Positions 25,259 through 34,538 are shown, counted from the stretch's first letter. The stretch is DNA of 64,000 nt from Streptomyces sp. TLI_146 (GCF_002846415.1 NZ_PJMX01000001.1:2046001-2110000), one strand, 5' to 3'. Notes: generated by a model from the sequence alone, not told the origin. Numbers and translations are program-made.

Positions 25259-26700
25259 TGACTGCTGTGTCTGCGAAGCCTCGCATCCCCAATGTCCTGG
25301 CCGGCCGCTACGCCTCCACGGAGCTGGCCGTCCTCTGGTCCCCCGAGCAGAAGGTGAAGCTGGAGCGTCAGCTCTGGCTCGCCGTGCTGCGCGCGCAGAA
25401 GGACCTCGGGATCGAGGTGCCGGACGCCGCCCTCAGCGACTACGAGCGCGTACTCGACCAGGTCGACCTCGCGTCGATCGCCGAGCGCGAGAAGGTCACG
25501 CGCCACGACGTGAAGGCCCGGATCGAGGAGTTCAACGCCCTCGCCGGACACGAGCAGGTCCACAAGGGCATGACGTCCCGCGACCTGACCGAGAACGTCG
25601 AGCAGCTCCAGATCCGGCTCTCGCTCGAATTGATGCGCGACCGGACCGTGGCGGTCCTGGCCCGGCTCGGCAAGCTCTCCGGCGAGTACGCGGAGCTGGT
25701 CATGGCGGGCCGCTCGCACAACGTCGCCGCGCAGGCCACCACTCTCGGCAAGCGCTTCGCCACCGCCGCCGACGAGCTGCTCGTCGCCTACGGCCGCCTG
25801 GAGGAGCTGCTCGCCCGCTACCCGCTGCGCGGCATCAAGGGCCCGGTCGGCACCGCCCAGGACATGCTCGACCTGCTCGGCGGCGACGCCTCGAAGCTCG
25901 CCGAGCTCGAACAGCGCATCGCCGGACACCTCGGTTTCGCCCACGCCTTCACCTCCGTCGGTCAGGTCTACCCGCGCTCGCTCGACTACGACGTCGTCAC
26001 CGCCCTGGTGCAGCTCGCCGCCGCGCCCTCCTCAGTCGCCAAGACGATCCGGCTGATGGCCGGGCACGAGCTGGTCACCGAGGGCTTCAAGCCCGGCCAG
26101 GTCGGCTCGTCCGCGATGCCGCACAAGATGAACACCCGCTCCTGCGAGCGCGTGAACGGCCTGATGGTCATCCTGCGCGGCTACGCCTCGATGACCGGCG
26201 AGCTCGCCGGCGACCAGTGGAACGAGGGCGACGTCTCCTGCTCGGTCGTCCGCCGGGTCGCGCTGCCCGACGCGTTCTTCGCCTTCGACGGCCTGCTCGA
26301 GACCTTCCTCACCGTGCTCGACGAGTTCGGCGCCTTCCCCGCCGTCGTGGCCCGCGAGCTGGACCGCTACCTGCCCTTCCTCGCCACCACCAAGGTGCTG
26401 ATGGCGGCGGTACGCGCCGGGGTCGGCCGCGAGGCCGCGCACGAGGTCATCAAGGAGCACGCCGTCGCCTCCGCCCTGGCCATGCGCGAGCAGGGCGCCG
26501 AGCGCAACGAACTCCTCGACAAGCTGGCCGCCGACGACCGCATGCCGCTCGACCGCGCCCAGCTCGACGCCCTGATGGCCGACAAGCTCTCCTTCACCGG
26601 CGCCGCTGGCGACCAGGTCAGCGCGCTGGTCTCCCGTATCGAGGAGATCGCCAAGCAGCACCCGGCCGCCGCCGCTTACACCCCCGGCTCGATCCTCTGA
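25258..26700 (+). CDS. purB: Adenylosuccinate lyase PurB
   Basis: Fumarase/aspartase-superfamily lyase of 480 residues, acting twice in purine synthesis (SAICAR to AICAR, adenylosuccinate to AMP). Conserved blocks are HEQVHKGMTSRDLTEN, MAGRSHNVAAQATTLGKR and the signature loop GSSAMPHKMNTRSCERV with the catalytic serine. It is of the longer actinobacterial type, extending the N-terminus with KPRIPNVLAGRYAS. The GTG at 25258 matches this start, although the frame is open far upstream. The -10 position suggests leaderless translation. Confidence 0.97.
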   Translation: MTAVSAKPRIPNVLAGRYASTELAVLWSPEQKVKLERQLWLAVLRAQKDLGIEVPDAALSDYERVLDQVDLASIAEREKVTRHDVKARIEEFNALAGHEQVHKGMTSRDLTENVEQLQIRLSLELMRDRTVAVLARLGKLSGEYAELVMAGRSHNVAAQATTLGKRFATAADELLVAYGRLEELLARYPLRGIKGPVGTAQDMLDLLGGDASKLAELEQRIAGHLGFAHAFTSVGQVYPRSLDYDVVTALVQLAAAPSSVAKTIRLMAGHELVTEGFKPGQVGSSAMPHKMNTRSCERVNGLMVILRGYASMTGELAGDQWNEGDVSCSVVRRVALPDAFFAFDGLLETFLTVLDEFGAFPAVVARELDRYLPFLATTKVLMAAVRAGVGREAAHEVIKEHAVASALAMREQGAERNELLDKLAADDRMPLDRAQLDALMADKLSFTGAAGDQVSALVSRIEEIAKQHPAAAAYTPGSIL

Positions 26701-26731
26701 CCGCGCCCACCCCCTCCCACGGGTCTTCCCG

Positions 26732-27295
26732 ATGACTCCCGAGGAACTCCAGGCCGCCCGCGACACCGTCATCCCCGACGTGGCCGCGGGCGGTCTGTCC
26801 GTGCTCTTCTGCGGCATCAACCCGAGCCTGATGTCCGGCGCCACCGGCCACCACTTCGCCCGCCCGGGCAACCGCTTCTGGCCGGTCCTGCACCTGTCGG
26901 GCTTCACCCCGCGCCAGCTGAAGCCCTGGGAGCAGAACGAGTTGCTCACTTACGGCCTCGGCATCACCAACGTCGTCGCCCGGGCCACCGCCCGAGCCGA
27001 CGAGCTGAGCGCCGAGGAGTTCCGCGAGGGCGGCCGTCTCCTCACCGCCAAGGTCGAACGACTCCGCCCGCGCTACCTCGCCGTGGTCGGCGTCACCGCT
27101 TACCGCACCGCTTTCGACGACCGCAAGGCCCGGATAGGCCCCCAGACCCGCACCATCGGCGAAACCCGCGTCTGGGCCCTGCCCAACCCCAGCGGCCTGA
27201 ACGCCCACTGGACGGCCCAGACGATGGCCGAGGAGTACGCCCGCCTCCGAGCGGCAGCGCAAGCGGACGCGGACACCGCCACCGCCACCGCCTGA
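26732..27295 (+). CDS. mug: G/U mismatch-specific DNA glycosylase Mug
   Basis: Uracil-DNA-glycosylase superfamily enzyme (187 residues) that removes uracil or thymine opposite guanine. Family motif I is FCGINPSLMSG, the PGNRFW motif follows, ITNVVARAT marks the central strand, and NPSGLNAH is motif II that probes the minor groove. This is the MUG class with Asn instead of Asp in motif I. It follows purB by 31 bases and is probably co-transcribed. The C-terminal Asp-Thr-Ala run is unstructured. Confidence 0.93.
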   Translation: MTPEELQAARDTVIPDVAAGGLSVLFCGINPSLMSGATGHHFARPGNRFWPVLHLSGFTPRQLKPWEQNELLTYGLGITNVVARATARADELSAEEFREGGRLLTAKVERLRPRYLAVVGVTAYRTAFDDRKARIGPQTRTIGETRVWALPNPSGLNAHWTAQTMAEEYARLRAAAQADADTATATA

Positions 27296-27417
27296 CCGCC
27301 CCACCGCCCGACCGCCGTGAACCGGCACCCTGGAGTCTCGGTACCTCGCCTCCGGACTTCGCCTCCGGCCCAGGGCCTGCCGTCACCTTCCCGTCCGCCC
27401 CGCGACACCCCCTTCCC

Positions 27418-27819
27418 TCACCCCGCCGCTTCCGGCCCCCGCCTCCGCAGACGGATGTCCGTGTCCATGGCATAGCTCTGCGTCCAGGTACGGCCCACGT
27501 CCGACTTCCACGTGACGTGCGCCGTCGAGATGGTCTCGTCCACCTTGACCCGGTCCACGGTCATCGACCGGTCGCCGTCCCGTACATCGCCCCGCCGCAG
27601 TTCCTGCGCCTTGACCGACACGGGCTCGCCCGGTGCCAGGTTCTCCGCCTCGTTCGCCGCCCGCACCAGCGCCGCCGCCAGCTCCCGGGCCTGTGCGGGG
27701 GTGAACTCGGCGACCGACGCCTCACCACCGCCCGCGTAGCCGGTCATCTGCACCACGCCGTCCGCGACGACGGACACTTCCGTCGTACCGCCACCCAGAT
27801 CCGCCACTGCGTACGTCAT
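27418..27819 (-). CDS. Conserved hypothetical protein
   Basis: Protein of 133 residues, not recognised. It starts at ATG 27819 behind GAGGAGAT. The N-terminus is beta-rich (MTYAVADLGGGTTEVSVVAD), a helix with [19 protein letters not shown] follows, and the second half is alternating charged strands ending in a basic RLRRRG tail. No cysteine, membrane helix or enzyme motif. It is convergent with mug, with 122 unremarkable bases between. Confidence 0.7.
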   Translation of the reverse strand: MTYAVADLGGGTTEVSVVADGVVQMTGYAGGGEASVAEFTPAQARELAAALVRAANEAENLAPGEPVSVKAQELRRGDVRDGDRSMTVDRVKVDETISTAHVTWKSDVGRTWTQSYAMDTDIRLRRRGPEAAG

Positions 27820-27925
27820 CACGATCTCCTCACCCGCCGGCAAGAGACGGCGACGCCCCAGGACGTTACGCCACACCGGCCCGCCGACCTGTCACCCGGC
27901 GGCCCCGCCCGCGCCTCCTACGGCC

Positions 27926-28363
27926 TCACGGCGGATCGACCTCCGTCACCACCGCCATCAGCTGGAACTCCAACTCCGTGTCCCACTGCGAGACGCCGAC
28001 GGCGACCCAGTGGTGTTCCGCCCGCCAGAGGTGGAGGTACGGGACGCTGTTGCTCAGCTCGCCCCACGGCTCGGCTATCTCCTCTCCTTCCATGCCCCGG
28101 GTCAGCACGCTCCAGAGGCTGAACATCTGCGCAGCGCCCCACCGCTCGCTCAGCAGCTGGGCGAGGGCCTCGCACTCCGCTTCGTACTGCTCCTGCACTT
28201 CGACGCGTCTGCTGCCGTCGTCGTCCCAGAAGTCCTCGCTGGTGCTGAGCTCCGCCAGGTGGTAGCCGGGTCCGCTGGTGATCGCCCCCGACCTGCCGCG
28301 CTCCGCGGGGAAGTCGCGGACGCGCAGCAGATCGATGACTTCGAGATGCCGTGCGGTGGTCAT
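27926..28363 (-). CDS. Conserved hypothetical protein
   Basis: Acidic protein of 145 residues, not recognised. Features are a basic N-terminus (TTARHLEVIDLLRVRDFP), an acidic middle helix (VQEQYEAECEALAQLLSERW) and a tryptophan-rich final part (YLHLWRAEHHWVAVGVSQWD). The architecture, with paired short strands and Trp near the end, resembles small immunity-like or SMI1-like Streptomyces proteins, but I cannot support a name. Confidence 0.7.
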   Translation of the reverse strand: MTTARHLEVIDLLRVRDFPAERGRSGAITSGPGYHLAELSTSEDFWDDDGSRRVEVQEQYEAECEALAQLLSERWGAAQMFSLWSVLTRGMEGEEIAEPWGELSNSVPYLHLWRAEHHWVAVGVSQWDTELEFQLMAVVTEVDPP

Positions 28364-28400
28364 GCAGTCAGTAAACCCGCCGCCACTGACAATTGGCCTC

Positions 28401-29150
28401 TCAGGCGTCCCGCCGCCGCAGCGCCCACCAGCCCGCCCCCACGACCAGCCCGCTCCACGCCATGAGCACCGCCATGCCGCTCCAGGCCCCCAACGGCCCT
28501 TCCGGGTGGAGCAGCAGGATCTGCTGGCCCGCCCGATCCGGCAGGAAGTCCGCGGCGCTACCGCCGTGCGACACGTCCCCGACCACGAACGGCGCGATCA
28601 GGAACATGGGCACGAGCACGCTCATGGTGCCGGTGACGCTGCGCAGCAGCGCCGCGAGGCCGGCGGCCAGCAAGCTGAGCAGGGCGAGGTAGAAGGCGCA
28701 GCCGACCACCGCGCGAAGTGCCCCCGGATCACCGATGCCTATGCCGAACCCCTTGTCCATGAGCGCCTGGCCGGACAGGAACGAAGTCAGACTGGTGACG
28801 AGCCCTACGGCGAAGGCAAGACCGGCGATCACCACCAGCTTCGCCGCGTAGAACAGCCCCCGGTTGGGCACTGCGCCCAGCGAGACCCGTATCCCCCCGT
28901 TCTTGTACTCCGAGGCCATGGCTATCGCGCCGAAGGTGAGTGCCGCCATCTGCCCGAAGTTGAGGCCGTAGTAGGAGAACAGAATGGGCTCGACGAAATC
29001 AGTGCTGTCGGCGGCCGGGTGCCCCAGCGTGGCGCAGACGAGGACGGTCAGCCCGGCTGTCGCCAGGAACACCGATATCAGCGAGCCGACGAGGGACCGC
29101 AGCGAGCGGACCTTGATCCACTCGGCGTGCAGAACTGCGGGGAACGACAC
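28401..29150 (-). CDS. ABC-2 family transporter permease
   Basis: Integral membrane protein of 249 residues with six hydrophobic segments and the N-terminal amphipathic HAEWIKVRSLRS typical of ABC-2 permeases that pair with drug or bacteriocin ATPases. It lies four bases after the ATP-binding subunit. It contains the ASEYKNGGIRVSLGAVPNR loop conserved in this group. Cargo unknown, but the divergent two-component system suggests inducible export or self-protection. Confidence 0.88.
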   Translation of the reverse strand: MSFPAVLHAEWIKVRSLRSLVGSLISVFLATAGLTVLVCATLGHPAADSTDFVEPILFSYYGLNFGQMAALTFGAIAMASEYKNGGIRVSLGAVPNRGLFYAAKLVVIAGLAFAVGLVTSLTSFLSGQALMDKGFGIGIGDPGALRAVVGCAFYLALLSLLAAGLAALLRSVTGTMSVLVPMFLIAPFVVGDVSHGGSAADFLPDRAGQQILLLHPEGPLGAWSGMAVLMAWSGLVVGAGWWALRRRDA

Positions 29151-29153
29151 GGC

Positions 29154-30221
29154 TCATACCTCCTGGTCGGTGGCCGAACGGACGGAGCGGATAGACAGGG
29201 AGGAAGGGGAAGTAGAGGTCGTAGGGGAAGAAGGAGTGGATGGGTTCGTATGGTGGGATGAGTGAGGAGGGGTGGGACGATTGGGGCCGACGGCCGGGAC
29301 GGACGAGACGGCTGAGGCGGACGCGAACTCCGCCTCGTCTGCCGTGAGGTCGAGATAGGCCTGCTCCAGCGTTGCCTCCTCCGTCGCGAGTTCGAGGATC
29401 GGGATGCCGTCCGTCGCCGCGAGGAGACCCACCTCCTCGACGCGTGCGCCCTCGACAATCCAGCGGCCGTCCTCGCCTTGGACGGGTGCGAAACCCCGCG
29501 ATGTGAGCAGGGTGTGCAGGCGACTGCCGTCGGTGGTCCGCAGGCGCACTCGCGGCTGTATGCGCGAGTCGATGAAGTCCTGCATGGGTGTGTCGGCCAG
29601 GAGTCGTCCTCGGCCGAGGACGACCAGGTGGTCGGCGAACGACGCGGTCTCGTTCATCAGGTGGCTGGAGACCAGGACGGCCCGGCCCTCACGGGCAAGC
29701 CTCCGCATCAACTCCCTTATCCAGATGATCCCTTCCGGGTCGAGGCCATTGGACGGCTCGTCCAGGATCAGCACCGAGGGGTCGCCGAGCAGGGCCGCCG
29801 CGATCCCGAGCCGCTGACGCATACCAAGGGAGAAGGTCTTGATGCGTCGGCCCGCGACACGGGCGATACCCGCCTCTTCCAGGACCTCGTCCACGCGTCG
29901 TGCCGGTATTCGGTTACTGGCGGCCAGAGCCAGCAGATGATTCCGTGCGGTGCGCGAGCCGTGCGCGGCCTGGGCGTCGAGCAGCGCGCCGACGTGGCGC
30001 AGCGGCTCGTCGTATTCCGCGTACGGGCGGCCGCCGAGCGTGGCGGTGCCCGACGTCGGCCGGTCCAGGCCCAGGACGAGCCGCATGGTGGTGGACTTTC
30101 CGGCGCCGTTGGGGCCGAGGAAGCCGGTGACCCGGCCGGGCCGCACGCTGAATGTCAGGCGGTCCACGGCGCGGGTGGTTCCGTACTCCTTGGTGAGCTC
30201 TTGGACGTCGATGCTGGTCAT
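29154..30221 (-). CDS. ABC transporter ATP-binding protein with low-complexity tail
   Basis: ATPase subunit of 355 residues: Walker A GPNGAGKST, signature FSLGMRQRLG, Walker B LILDEPSNGLD, H-loop VLVSSHLMNE. After residue 300 comes a Ser/Thr/Pro/His-rich tail (repeats of TSTSPSS type) not needed for ATPase function and of odd composition for this locus. It is paired with the ABC-2 permease downstream. The ATG at 30221 faces the two-component system gene across a region with paired palindromic repeats. Confidence 0.92.
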   Translation of the reverse strand: MTSIDVQELTKEYGTTRAVDRLTFSVRPGRVTGFLGPNGAGKSTTMRLVLGLDRPTSGTATLGGRPYAEYDEPLRHVGALLDAQAAHGSRTARNHLLALAASNRIPARRVDEVLEEAGIARVAGRRIKTFSLGMRQRLGIAAALLGDPSVLILDEPSNGLDPEGIIWIRELMRRLAREGRAVLVSSHLMNETASFADHLVVLGRGRLLADTPMQDFIDSRIQPRVRLRTTDGSRLHTLLTSRGFAPVQGEDGRWIVEGARVEEVGLLAATDGIPILELATEEATLEQAYLDLTADEAEFASASAVSSVPAVGPNRPTPPHSSHHTNPSTPSSPTTSTSPSSLSIRSVRSATDQEV

Positions 30222-30256
30222 GTCTCAACATTCGCCGTCACCGCAGGTCCCGGGCC

Positions 30257-30294
30257 TCCCCCGTGCGTGGGGATCGTCTCCCCCGTGCGGGGGA
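30257..30294. promoter_or_regulatory. Paired repeats between ABC transporter and two-component genes
   Basis: TCCCCCGTGCGTGGGGA (30257-30273) and TCCCCCGTGCGGGGGA (30279-30294) are near-identical, each close to palindromic, with starts 22 bases apart (about two helical turns). They lie 36 bases upstream of the ABC ATPase start and 35 bases upstream of the kinase start. This is the arrangement expected for a dimeric LuxR-type response regulator controlling the divergent transporter. Confidence 0.6.
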
Positions 30295-30328
30295 GCCGCG
30301 GCGATCCGGACGCTGGCACGATGGCGAC

Positions 30329-31501
30329 ATGATCCGCTTTCTCCGCCCGCTGGGCCGCTCCGTGACGTACACGCGATGGCTGCATCTGTCGATGCCCGCC
30401 GCGGTGTACGGCATTTGGCTGTTCATCGATATGGAAAAGCCGTATGTCCCCTTTCTCGCCCTGCTGTTGATAGGGCTGATACCGGCCGTGCGCCTGACCG
30501 AGGGGATACAGGCCCAGTTGCTCGTGGTGCCGAAGGAGCGGGGCCGACACGACGCGACCGTCTCCGCGGCGCCGTCGGCCAGTTGGGCCGAGCGCGGGCG
30601 GACGGTCATGTGGCTGGAGATACGGCTGGCGCTCGCGCTGGTGACCCTGGTGATATCGGTATGGCTTCCCGTGGTCACCTACGAGCTGGTCAGGGCCTCT
30701 CTGGGCCACGGCACGAGCGACGTCCCCGTCCTGCGTGACCTGGCTCCGCACTGGTGGTGGTTGCCGCTGTCTCCGCTGCCCGTTCTCCTCATGCTCGGCT
30801 GTGTCGCGGCCATGGGGGAACTGGACGCCGCCATCGCGCGGCGGCTGCTCGGCCCGTCGAAGGAGGAGCGGCTGACCGCGCTGGAGGAGCGGACCGAGCG
30901 GCTGCTCGAACGTAATCGGATCGCCCGCGAGATCCATGACTCGATCGGGCACGCGCTGACCGTCGCGGTGGTACAGGCCGGTGCTGCCCGGGCGGCGGGC
31001 GACCCGGCGTTCACGGCCCGGGCGCTGGCCGCGATCGAGGAGACGGGCCGGGCCGCGCTGGACGACCTGGAGCGCGTTCTGCTCGTGCTGCGTGAGAGCG
31101 GGGGGCCGGTGGGGCAGCGGCCGACGCTCGACGAGGCCGACCGGCTGCTCGAATCGGCGCGGGCCTCGGGGGCGAAGGTGGATTCCGAGCTCAGCGGCCC
31201 GCTGTCGTTGGTGCCGGGTCCGGTTTCCCGGGAGGGGTACCGGATCCTCCAGGAGGCACTGACCAATGTGCTGCGGCACTCGGGTCCGGTGCCCGTGCGG
31301 GTGCGGATAGCGGTATTGGGAGAGCGATTGGAGCTCGATGTGACGAATCCGCTGGCGGGTTCGACGCCCAGGGGGCAGGGCGGCAGCGGCCTGCGCGGCA
31401 TACGTGAACGGGCGGCGCTGCTGGGCGGCGAGGCCCGGTCGGGTCCGCAGGCGGGGGAATGGAGGGTGCGCGTCCGGCTGCCGCTGGACGGCCTACGCTG
31501 A
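30329..31501 (+). CDS. Two-component sensor histidine kinase (NarL-system type)
   Basis: Membrane sensor of 390 residues with four predicted helices before residue 165, arranged as two hairpins with short outside loops (intramembrane-sensing style). The HisKA_3 dimerisation domain carries the phospho-acceptor His203 in AREIHDSIGH. The HATPase region has EALTNVLRHSG and the GSGLRGIRERA ATP-lid. The ATG at 30329 is used. It precedes its response regulator by four bases and is divergent from an ABC transporter that it probably controls. Confidence 0.92.
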   Translation: MIRFLRPLGRSVTYTRWLHLSMPAAVYGIWLFIDMEKPYVPFLALLLIGLIPAVRLTEGIQAQLLVVPKERGRHDATVSAAPSASWAERGRTVMWLEIRLALALVTLVISVWLPVVTYELVRASLGHGTSDVPVLRDLAPHWWWLPLSPLPVLLMLGCVAAMGELDAAIARRLLGPSKEERLTALEERTERLLERNRIAREIHDSIGHALTVAVVQAGAARAAGDPAFTARALAAIEETGRAALDDLERVLLVLRESGGPVGQRPTLDEADRLLESARASGAKVDSELSGPLSLVPGPVSREGYRILQEALTNVLRHSGPVPVRVRIAVLGERLELDVTNPLAGSTPRGQGGSGLRGIRERAALLGGEARSGPQAGEWRVRVRLPLDGLR

Positions 31502-31505
31502 CCGG

Positions 31506-32156
31506 ATGCCGGTTACCGTTCTTCTCGTCGACGACGAACCCCTGGTCCGTGCGGGTCTGCGTGCCGTACTGGAGGCTCAGCCCGACATCGAGGTGGTGGG
31601 TGAGGCCGCCGATGGCGCCGCCGTCATCCCGCTGGTGCGCCAGCTGCGCCCCGATGTGGTGGCGATGGATGTCCGGATGCCGTTGCTCGATGGCATAGAG
31701 GCCACTCGGGCGGTGCTGCGCACGGTGCAGGATCCGCCGAAGATCCTGGTGGTCACGACGTTCGAGAACGACGAGTACGTGTACGAGGCGCTGCGGGCCG
31801 GCGCCGACGGGTTTCTGCTGAAGCGGGCCCGGCCCGCCGAGATCGTGCACGCGGTGCGGCTCGTCGCGGAGGGCGAATCGCTGCTGTTCCCGGCGGCGGT
31901 CCGGTCGCTCGCGGCCGAGTACGGCAACCGGGACGCCCGGGCGGCGCTGGACAAGGCGGCCCTCACCGAGCGTGAGGCGGCCGTGCTGCGGCTGATGGCG
32001 CGCGGGCTCTCCAACGCGGAGATCGCCGCCCGGCTGATCGTCGGCACCGAGACGGTGAAGACCCATGTCAGCGCCGTCCTGGCCAAGTTGGGCGCCCGGG
32101 ACCGGACTCAGGCCGTGATCGCGGCGTACGAGTCGGGATTCGTGGCTCCGAGCTGA
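31506..32156 (+). CDS. NarL/LuxR-type response regulator
   Basis: Response regulator of 216 residues. The receiver domain has the acidic pocket LVDDEP, the phospho-acceptor Asp55 in VVAMDVRMP, Thr in TTFENDEYV and the switch Lys in FLLKRARP. The C-terminal LuxR helix-turn-helix reads LTEREAAVLRLMARGLSNAEI and GTETVKTHVSAVLAKL. It is coupled to the kinase gene. Its likely targets are the paired repeats at 30257-30294. Confidence 0.95.
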   Translation: MPVTVLLVDDEPLVRAGLRAVLEAQPDIEVVGEAADGAAVIPLVRQLRPDVVAMDVRMPLLDGIEATRAVLRTVQDPPKILVVTTFENDEYVYEALRAGADGFLLKRARPAEIVHAVRLVAEGESLLFPAAVRSLAAEYGNRDARAALDKAALTEREAAVLRLMARGLSNAEIAARLIVGTETVKTHVSAVLAKLGARDRTQAVIAAYESGFVAPS

Positions 32157-32244
32157 TGCGCCTCCGTGACCATCCGCCACTCGCCGTATACCTGACCAGC
32201 GAGTACGATCCGGCAGACACGCGTACGAGCTGGGAGGACACACG

Positions 32245-33402
32245 TTGGGGCGGCTGACCGGCGGGGATCCCTCTCTGCTGCGGCGGATCAACTCCGCGGT
32301 GGTTCTCCATGCACTGCGTGGGGCGGAATCTCCCACGCTGACCGATCTGACCCGGATCACCGGCCTGTCGAGGCCGACGGTCGAGGGCGTGGTCGAGGGG
32401 CTCATGGAGGGCGGACTCGTCGTGGAGTCGGCTCCCGAGGAGGGCGAGGCGCGCCGTCAGGGACGCCCCGCGCGCCGGTTCAGGTTCCGGGCCGAGGCGG
32501 GCCATCTGCTGGGCATCGAGATCGGCCCGCACCGGGTGGCGGCGCTGCTGTCCGGGCTCGACGGACGGATCGTCGGCGCCGGGTCCCGCGAGGTGTCGGA
32601 GACGGCCTCGGCCGATGAGCGTCTGGAGAAGGTCAGGGCGACGGTGGCCGACCTGCTGCGGCGGGCCGGGGTGGCGCGCAGTTCGCTCCGCGCGGTCGGT
32701 GTCGGCAGCCCCGGCATAGTGGAGGCCGACGGCACCGTGCGGCTCGGCACGGCGCTGCCCGAGTGGACCGGTCTGGCTCTGGGCGAGCGGCTGCGGCGGT
32801 CGTTCCGCTGCCCGGTGCTGGTCGAGAACGACGCCAACGCGGCGGCCGTGGCCGAGCACTGGAAGGGCGCGGCGACCGACTCCGACGACATCGTCTTCGT
32901 CCTGGCCGGGCTGAGCCCGGGAGCCGGGTCGCTGATAGGCGGACGGCTGCACCGGGGGTTCGGCGGCGCGGCGGGCGAGATCGGCGCGCTGCATCTGCTG
33001 GGCCGCGACGTGACGCCCGAGAAGCTGCTGTCGACGACCGAGGAGCCGCTGCACCCGTTGGACGAGCAGGCGGTCGCCGATGTGTTCGCGCTGGCCAAGC
33101 GGGGTGACAGCGGTGCGCAGGAGGCGGTCGAGCGGTTCATCCAGCGGCTGGTCCACGATGTGGCGGCCCTGGTGCTCGCGCTCGACCCGGAGCTGGTGGT
33201 CGTCGGCGGCTGGGCGGCGGGGATCGACGGCGTGCTGGACCCCTTGCGCCAGGAACTGGCGCGGTACTGCCTGCGGCCGCCGCGGGTGACCCTCTCCCTC
33301 CTCGGGGAGGCGGCGGTGGCGACCGGTGCGCTGCGGCTCGCGCTCGACCACGTCGAGGAGCAGCTGTTCGCGGTCGAGGGCACGGTGACGGCTCGCCGCT
33401 GA
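32245..33402 (+). CDS. ROK-family transcriptional regulator
   Basis: Regulator of 385 residues. An N-terminal MarR-like winged helix (SAVVLHALRGAESPTLTDLTRITGLSR region, residues about 14-70) is fused to a ROK sugar-kinase-like domain (GIEIGPHRVAAL, VGVGSPGIVEADGTV, LVENDANAAAVAEHW). The catalytic and zinc-binding CxCGxxGC motif of true ROK kinases is absent, so it senses rather than phosphorylates a sugar. The start is the TTG at 32245 behind GGGAGGAC. No sugar transporter is adjacent, so the ligand is unknown. Confidence 0.9.
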   Translation: MGRLTGGDPSLLRRINSAVVLHALRGAESPTLTDLTRITGLSRPTVEGVVEGLMEGGLVVESAPEEGEARRQGRPARRFRFRAEAGHLLGIEIGPHRVAALLSGLDGRIVGAGSREVSETASADERLEKVRATVADLLRRAGVARSSLRAVGVGSPGIVEADGTVRLGTALPEWTGLALGERLRRSFRCPVLVENDANAAAVAEHWKGAATDSDDIVFVLAGLSPGAGSLIGGRLHRGFGGAAGEIGALHLLGRDVTPEKLLSTTEEPLHPLDEQAVADVFALAKRGDSGAQEAVERFIQRLVHDVAALVLALDPELVVVGGWAAGIDGVLDPLRQELARYCLRPPRVTLSLLGEAAVATGALRLALDHVEEQLFAVEGTVTARR

Positions 33403-33587
33403 GCAGGCGGGGGGCGGGGGCCGTAGGTGCACCCACGGCCCGGCCGGGGTACGCGGGGCTGGGCCCCGCCGTACCGGGCGATGACGTAGAGCCACGCCCT
33501 GGCCAGCCAGGACCGGCCCCTCAAGCCTCGCCGCACCGGGCATGCACCGCCCGACTCGGCATCTGCCCCAGTCGCTGTTCCTGACCC

Positions 33588-33617
33588 TGCCCTTGCCCTT
33601 GCCCTTGCCCTTGCCCT
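33588..33617. repeat. TGCCCT hexamer tandem repeat
   Basis: Five contiguous exact or near-exact copies of the hexamer TGCCCT lie in the gap between the convergent ROK and GntR genes. This is a simple-sequence tract likely to vary in copy number between strains. The rest of the gap 33403-33679 is GC-rich non-coding DNA ending in a terminator hairpin. Confidence 0.8.
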
Positions 33618-33630
33618 TACCCCAACGCGA

Positions 33631-33663
33631 ACGGCCCGCCGCTCGTCGAGAGTGGCGGGCCGT
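33631..33663. terminator. Bidirectional terminator between ROK and GntR genes
   Basis: ACGGCCCGCC (33631-33640) pairs exactly with GGCGGGCCGT (33654-33663) over a 13-base loop. It sits 16 bases beyond the end of the minus-strand GntR gene and downstream of the plus-strand ROK gene. Confidence 0.8.
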
Positions 33664-33679
33664 ATCGGGAAACGGGGCG

Positions 33680-34441
33680 TCAGGAGGCCTGGCGGTGGCC
33701 GGCGTGGCTGATCTGCAGGTCGCCGGAGTCGCCGAAGGTGAGGCGGCAGGTGTCGGCGCGGTAGGTCGCCACCGAGACGGCGACGGTCCGGCCGAGGGAG
33801 AAGTAGCGCGTCGTCACGACGAGGACGGGCGCGCCCGGCAGCCGGTCGAGCTCCTTCGCGTCGTCGGCGCGGGCCGAGCCGAGCTCGACCGCGCGGTCCT
33901 GGCCCTCCAGGTCGAGGCGCTGGAGCTCGCGCAGCACGCTGCGCGCGCGGGCCGGTCCGGACGGCGCGTCGATCGCGGTGAGGTCCGGCACGGAGGACGC
34001 CGGTACGTAGAGGAGCTCGGCGGCGACGGGCTGGCCGTGGGTGGTGCGGATCCGGCGGACGGTGTGCACCTCTTCGAGCGGCTCGGTGTCGAAGAGCCGG
34101 GCCACCGCGAGCGGCGGGGTGCCGACGGCGCAGTCGGCGGCCTGCCAGGAGTCACCGGCGGTGCCGGGCCAGTCGTGCTGCTCGGCGCCGACGGAGACGC
34201 CCACGCGCGGCGGGGCGACGGTCGTGCCGACGCCGCGGCGGCGCTGCAGCCTGCCTTCGAGTTCGAGCTGCTCCAGAGCCTGGCGGAGCGTGGCGCGCGC
34301 GACACCGAAACGGGCGGCCAGCTCACGCTCGTTGGGCAGGATCTCTCCCACCGCGAAGTCCGAGTCGAGCGCCTCGCTCAGCACGGTCTTGAGGTGCCAG
34401 TACTTCGGCTCCGGCACCGTTTCCAGCTGCGTGGTCCCCAC
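33680..34441 (-). CDS. GntR-family regulator, HutC/UTRA type
   Basis: Regulator of 253 residues: GntR winged helix (residues about 12-75; NERELAARFGVARATLRQAL, EGRLQRRRGVGT) followed by a UTRA ligand domain. The GTG at 34441 has GGAGGACAGG upstream. It is related to, but distinct from, the GlcNAc regulator DasR. Two adjacent palindromes upstream, one of the dre type, suggest autoregulation. No catabolic operon is next to it, so the ligand is unknown. Confidence 0.9.
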   Translation of the reverse strand: MGTTQLETVPEPKYWHLKTVLSEALDSDFAVGEILPNERELAARFGVARATLRQALEQLELEGRLQRRRGVGTTVAPPRVGVSVGAEQHDWPGTAGDSWQAADCAVGTPPLAVARLFDTEPLEEVHTVRRIRTTHGQPVAAELLYVPASSVPDLTAIDAPSGPARARSVLRELQRLDLEGQDRAVELGSARADDAKELDRLPGAPVLVVTTRYFSLGRTVAVSVATYRADTCRLTFGDSGDLQISHAGHRQAS

Positions 34442-34538
34442 CCTGTCCTCCGCAATCGCCGTGCCCCGGCGGCTTTTCTGCGCCCTTGTTTATTAAAGGT
34501 TCCTGCACTAACTCTGCGACCATAGGGCGGCACACCCC

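Noticed and set aside
33588..33617. TGCCCT tract as part of a protein-coding gene on the plus strand (33542-34525)
   Set aside because: The frame is antisense to the GntR regulator and crosses a terminator hairpin.
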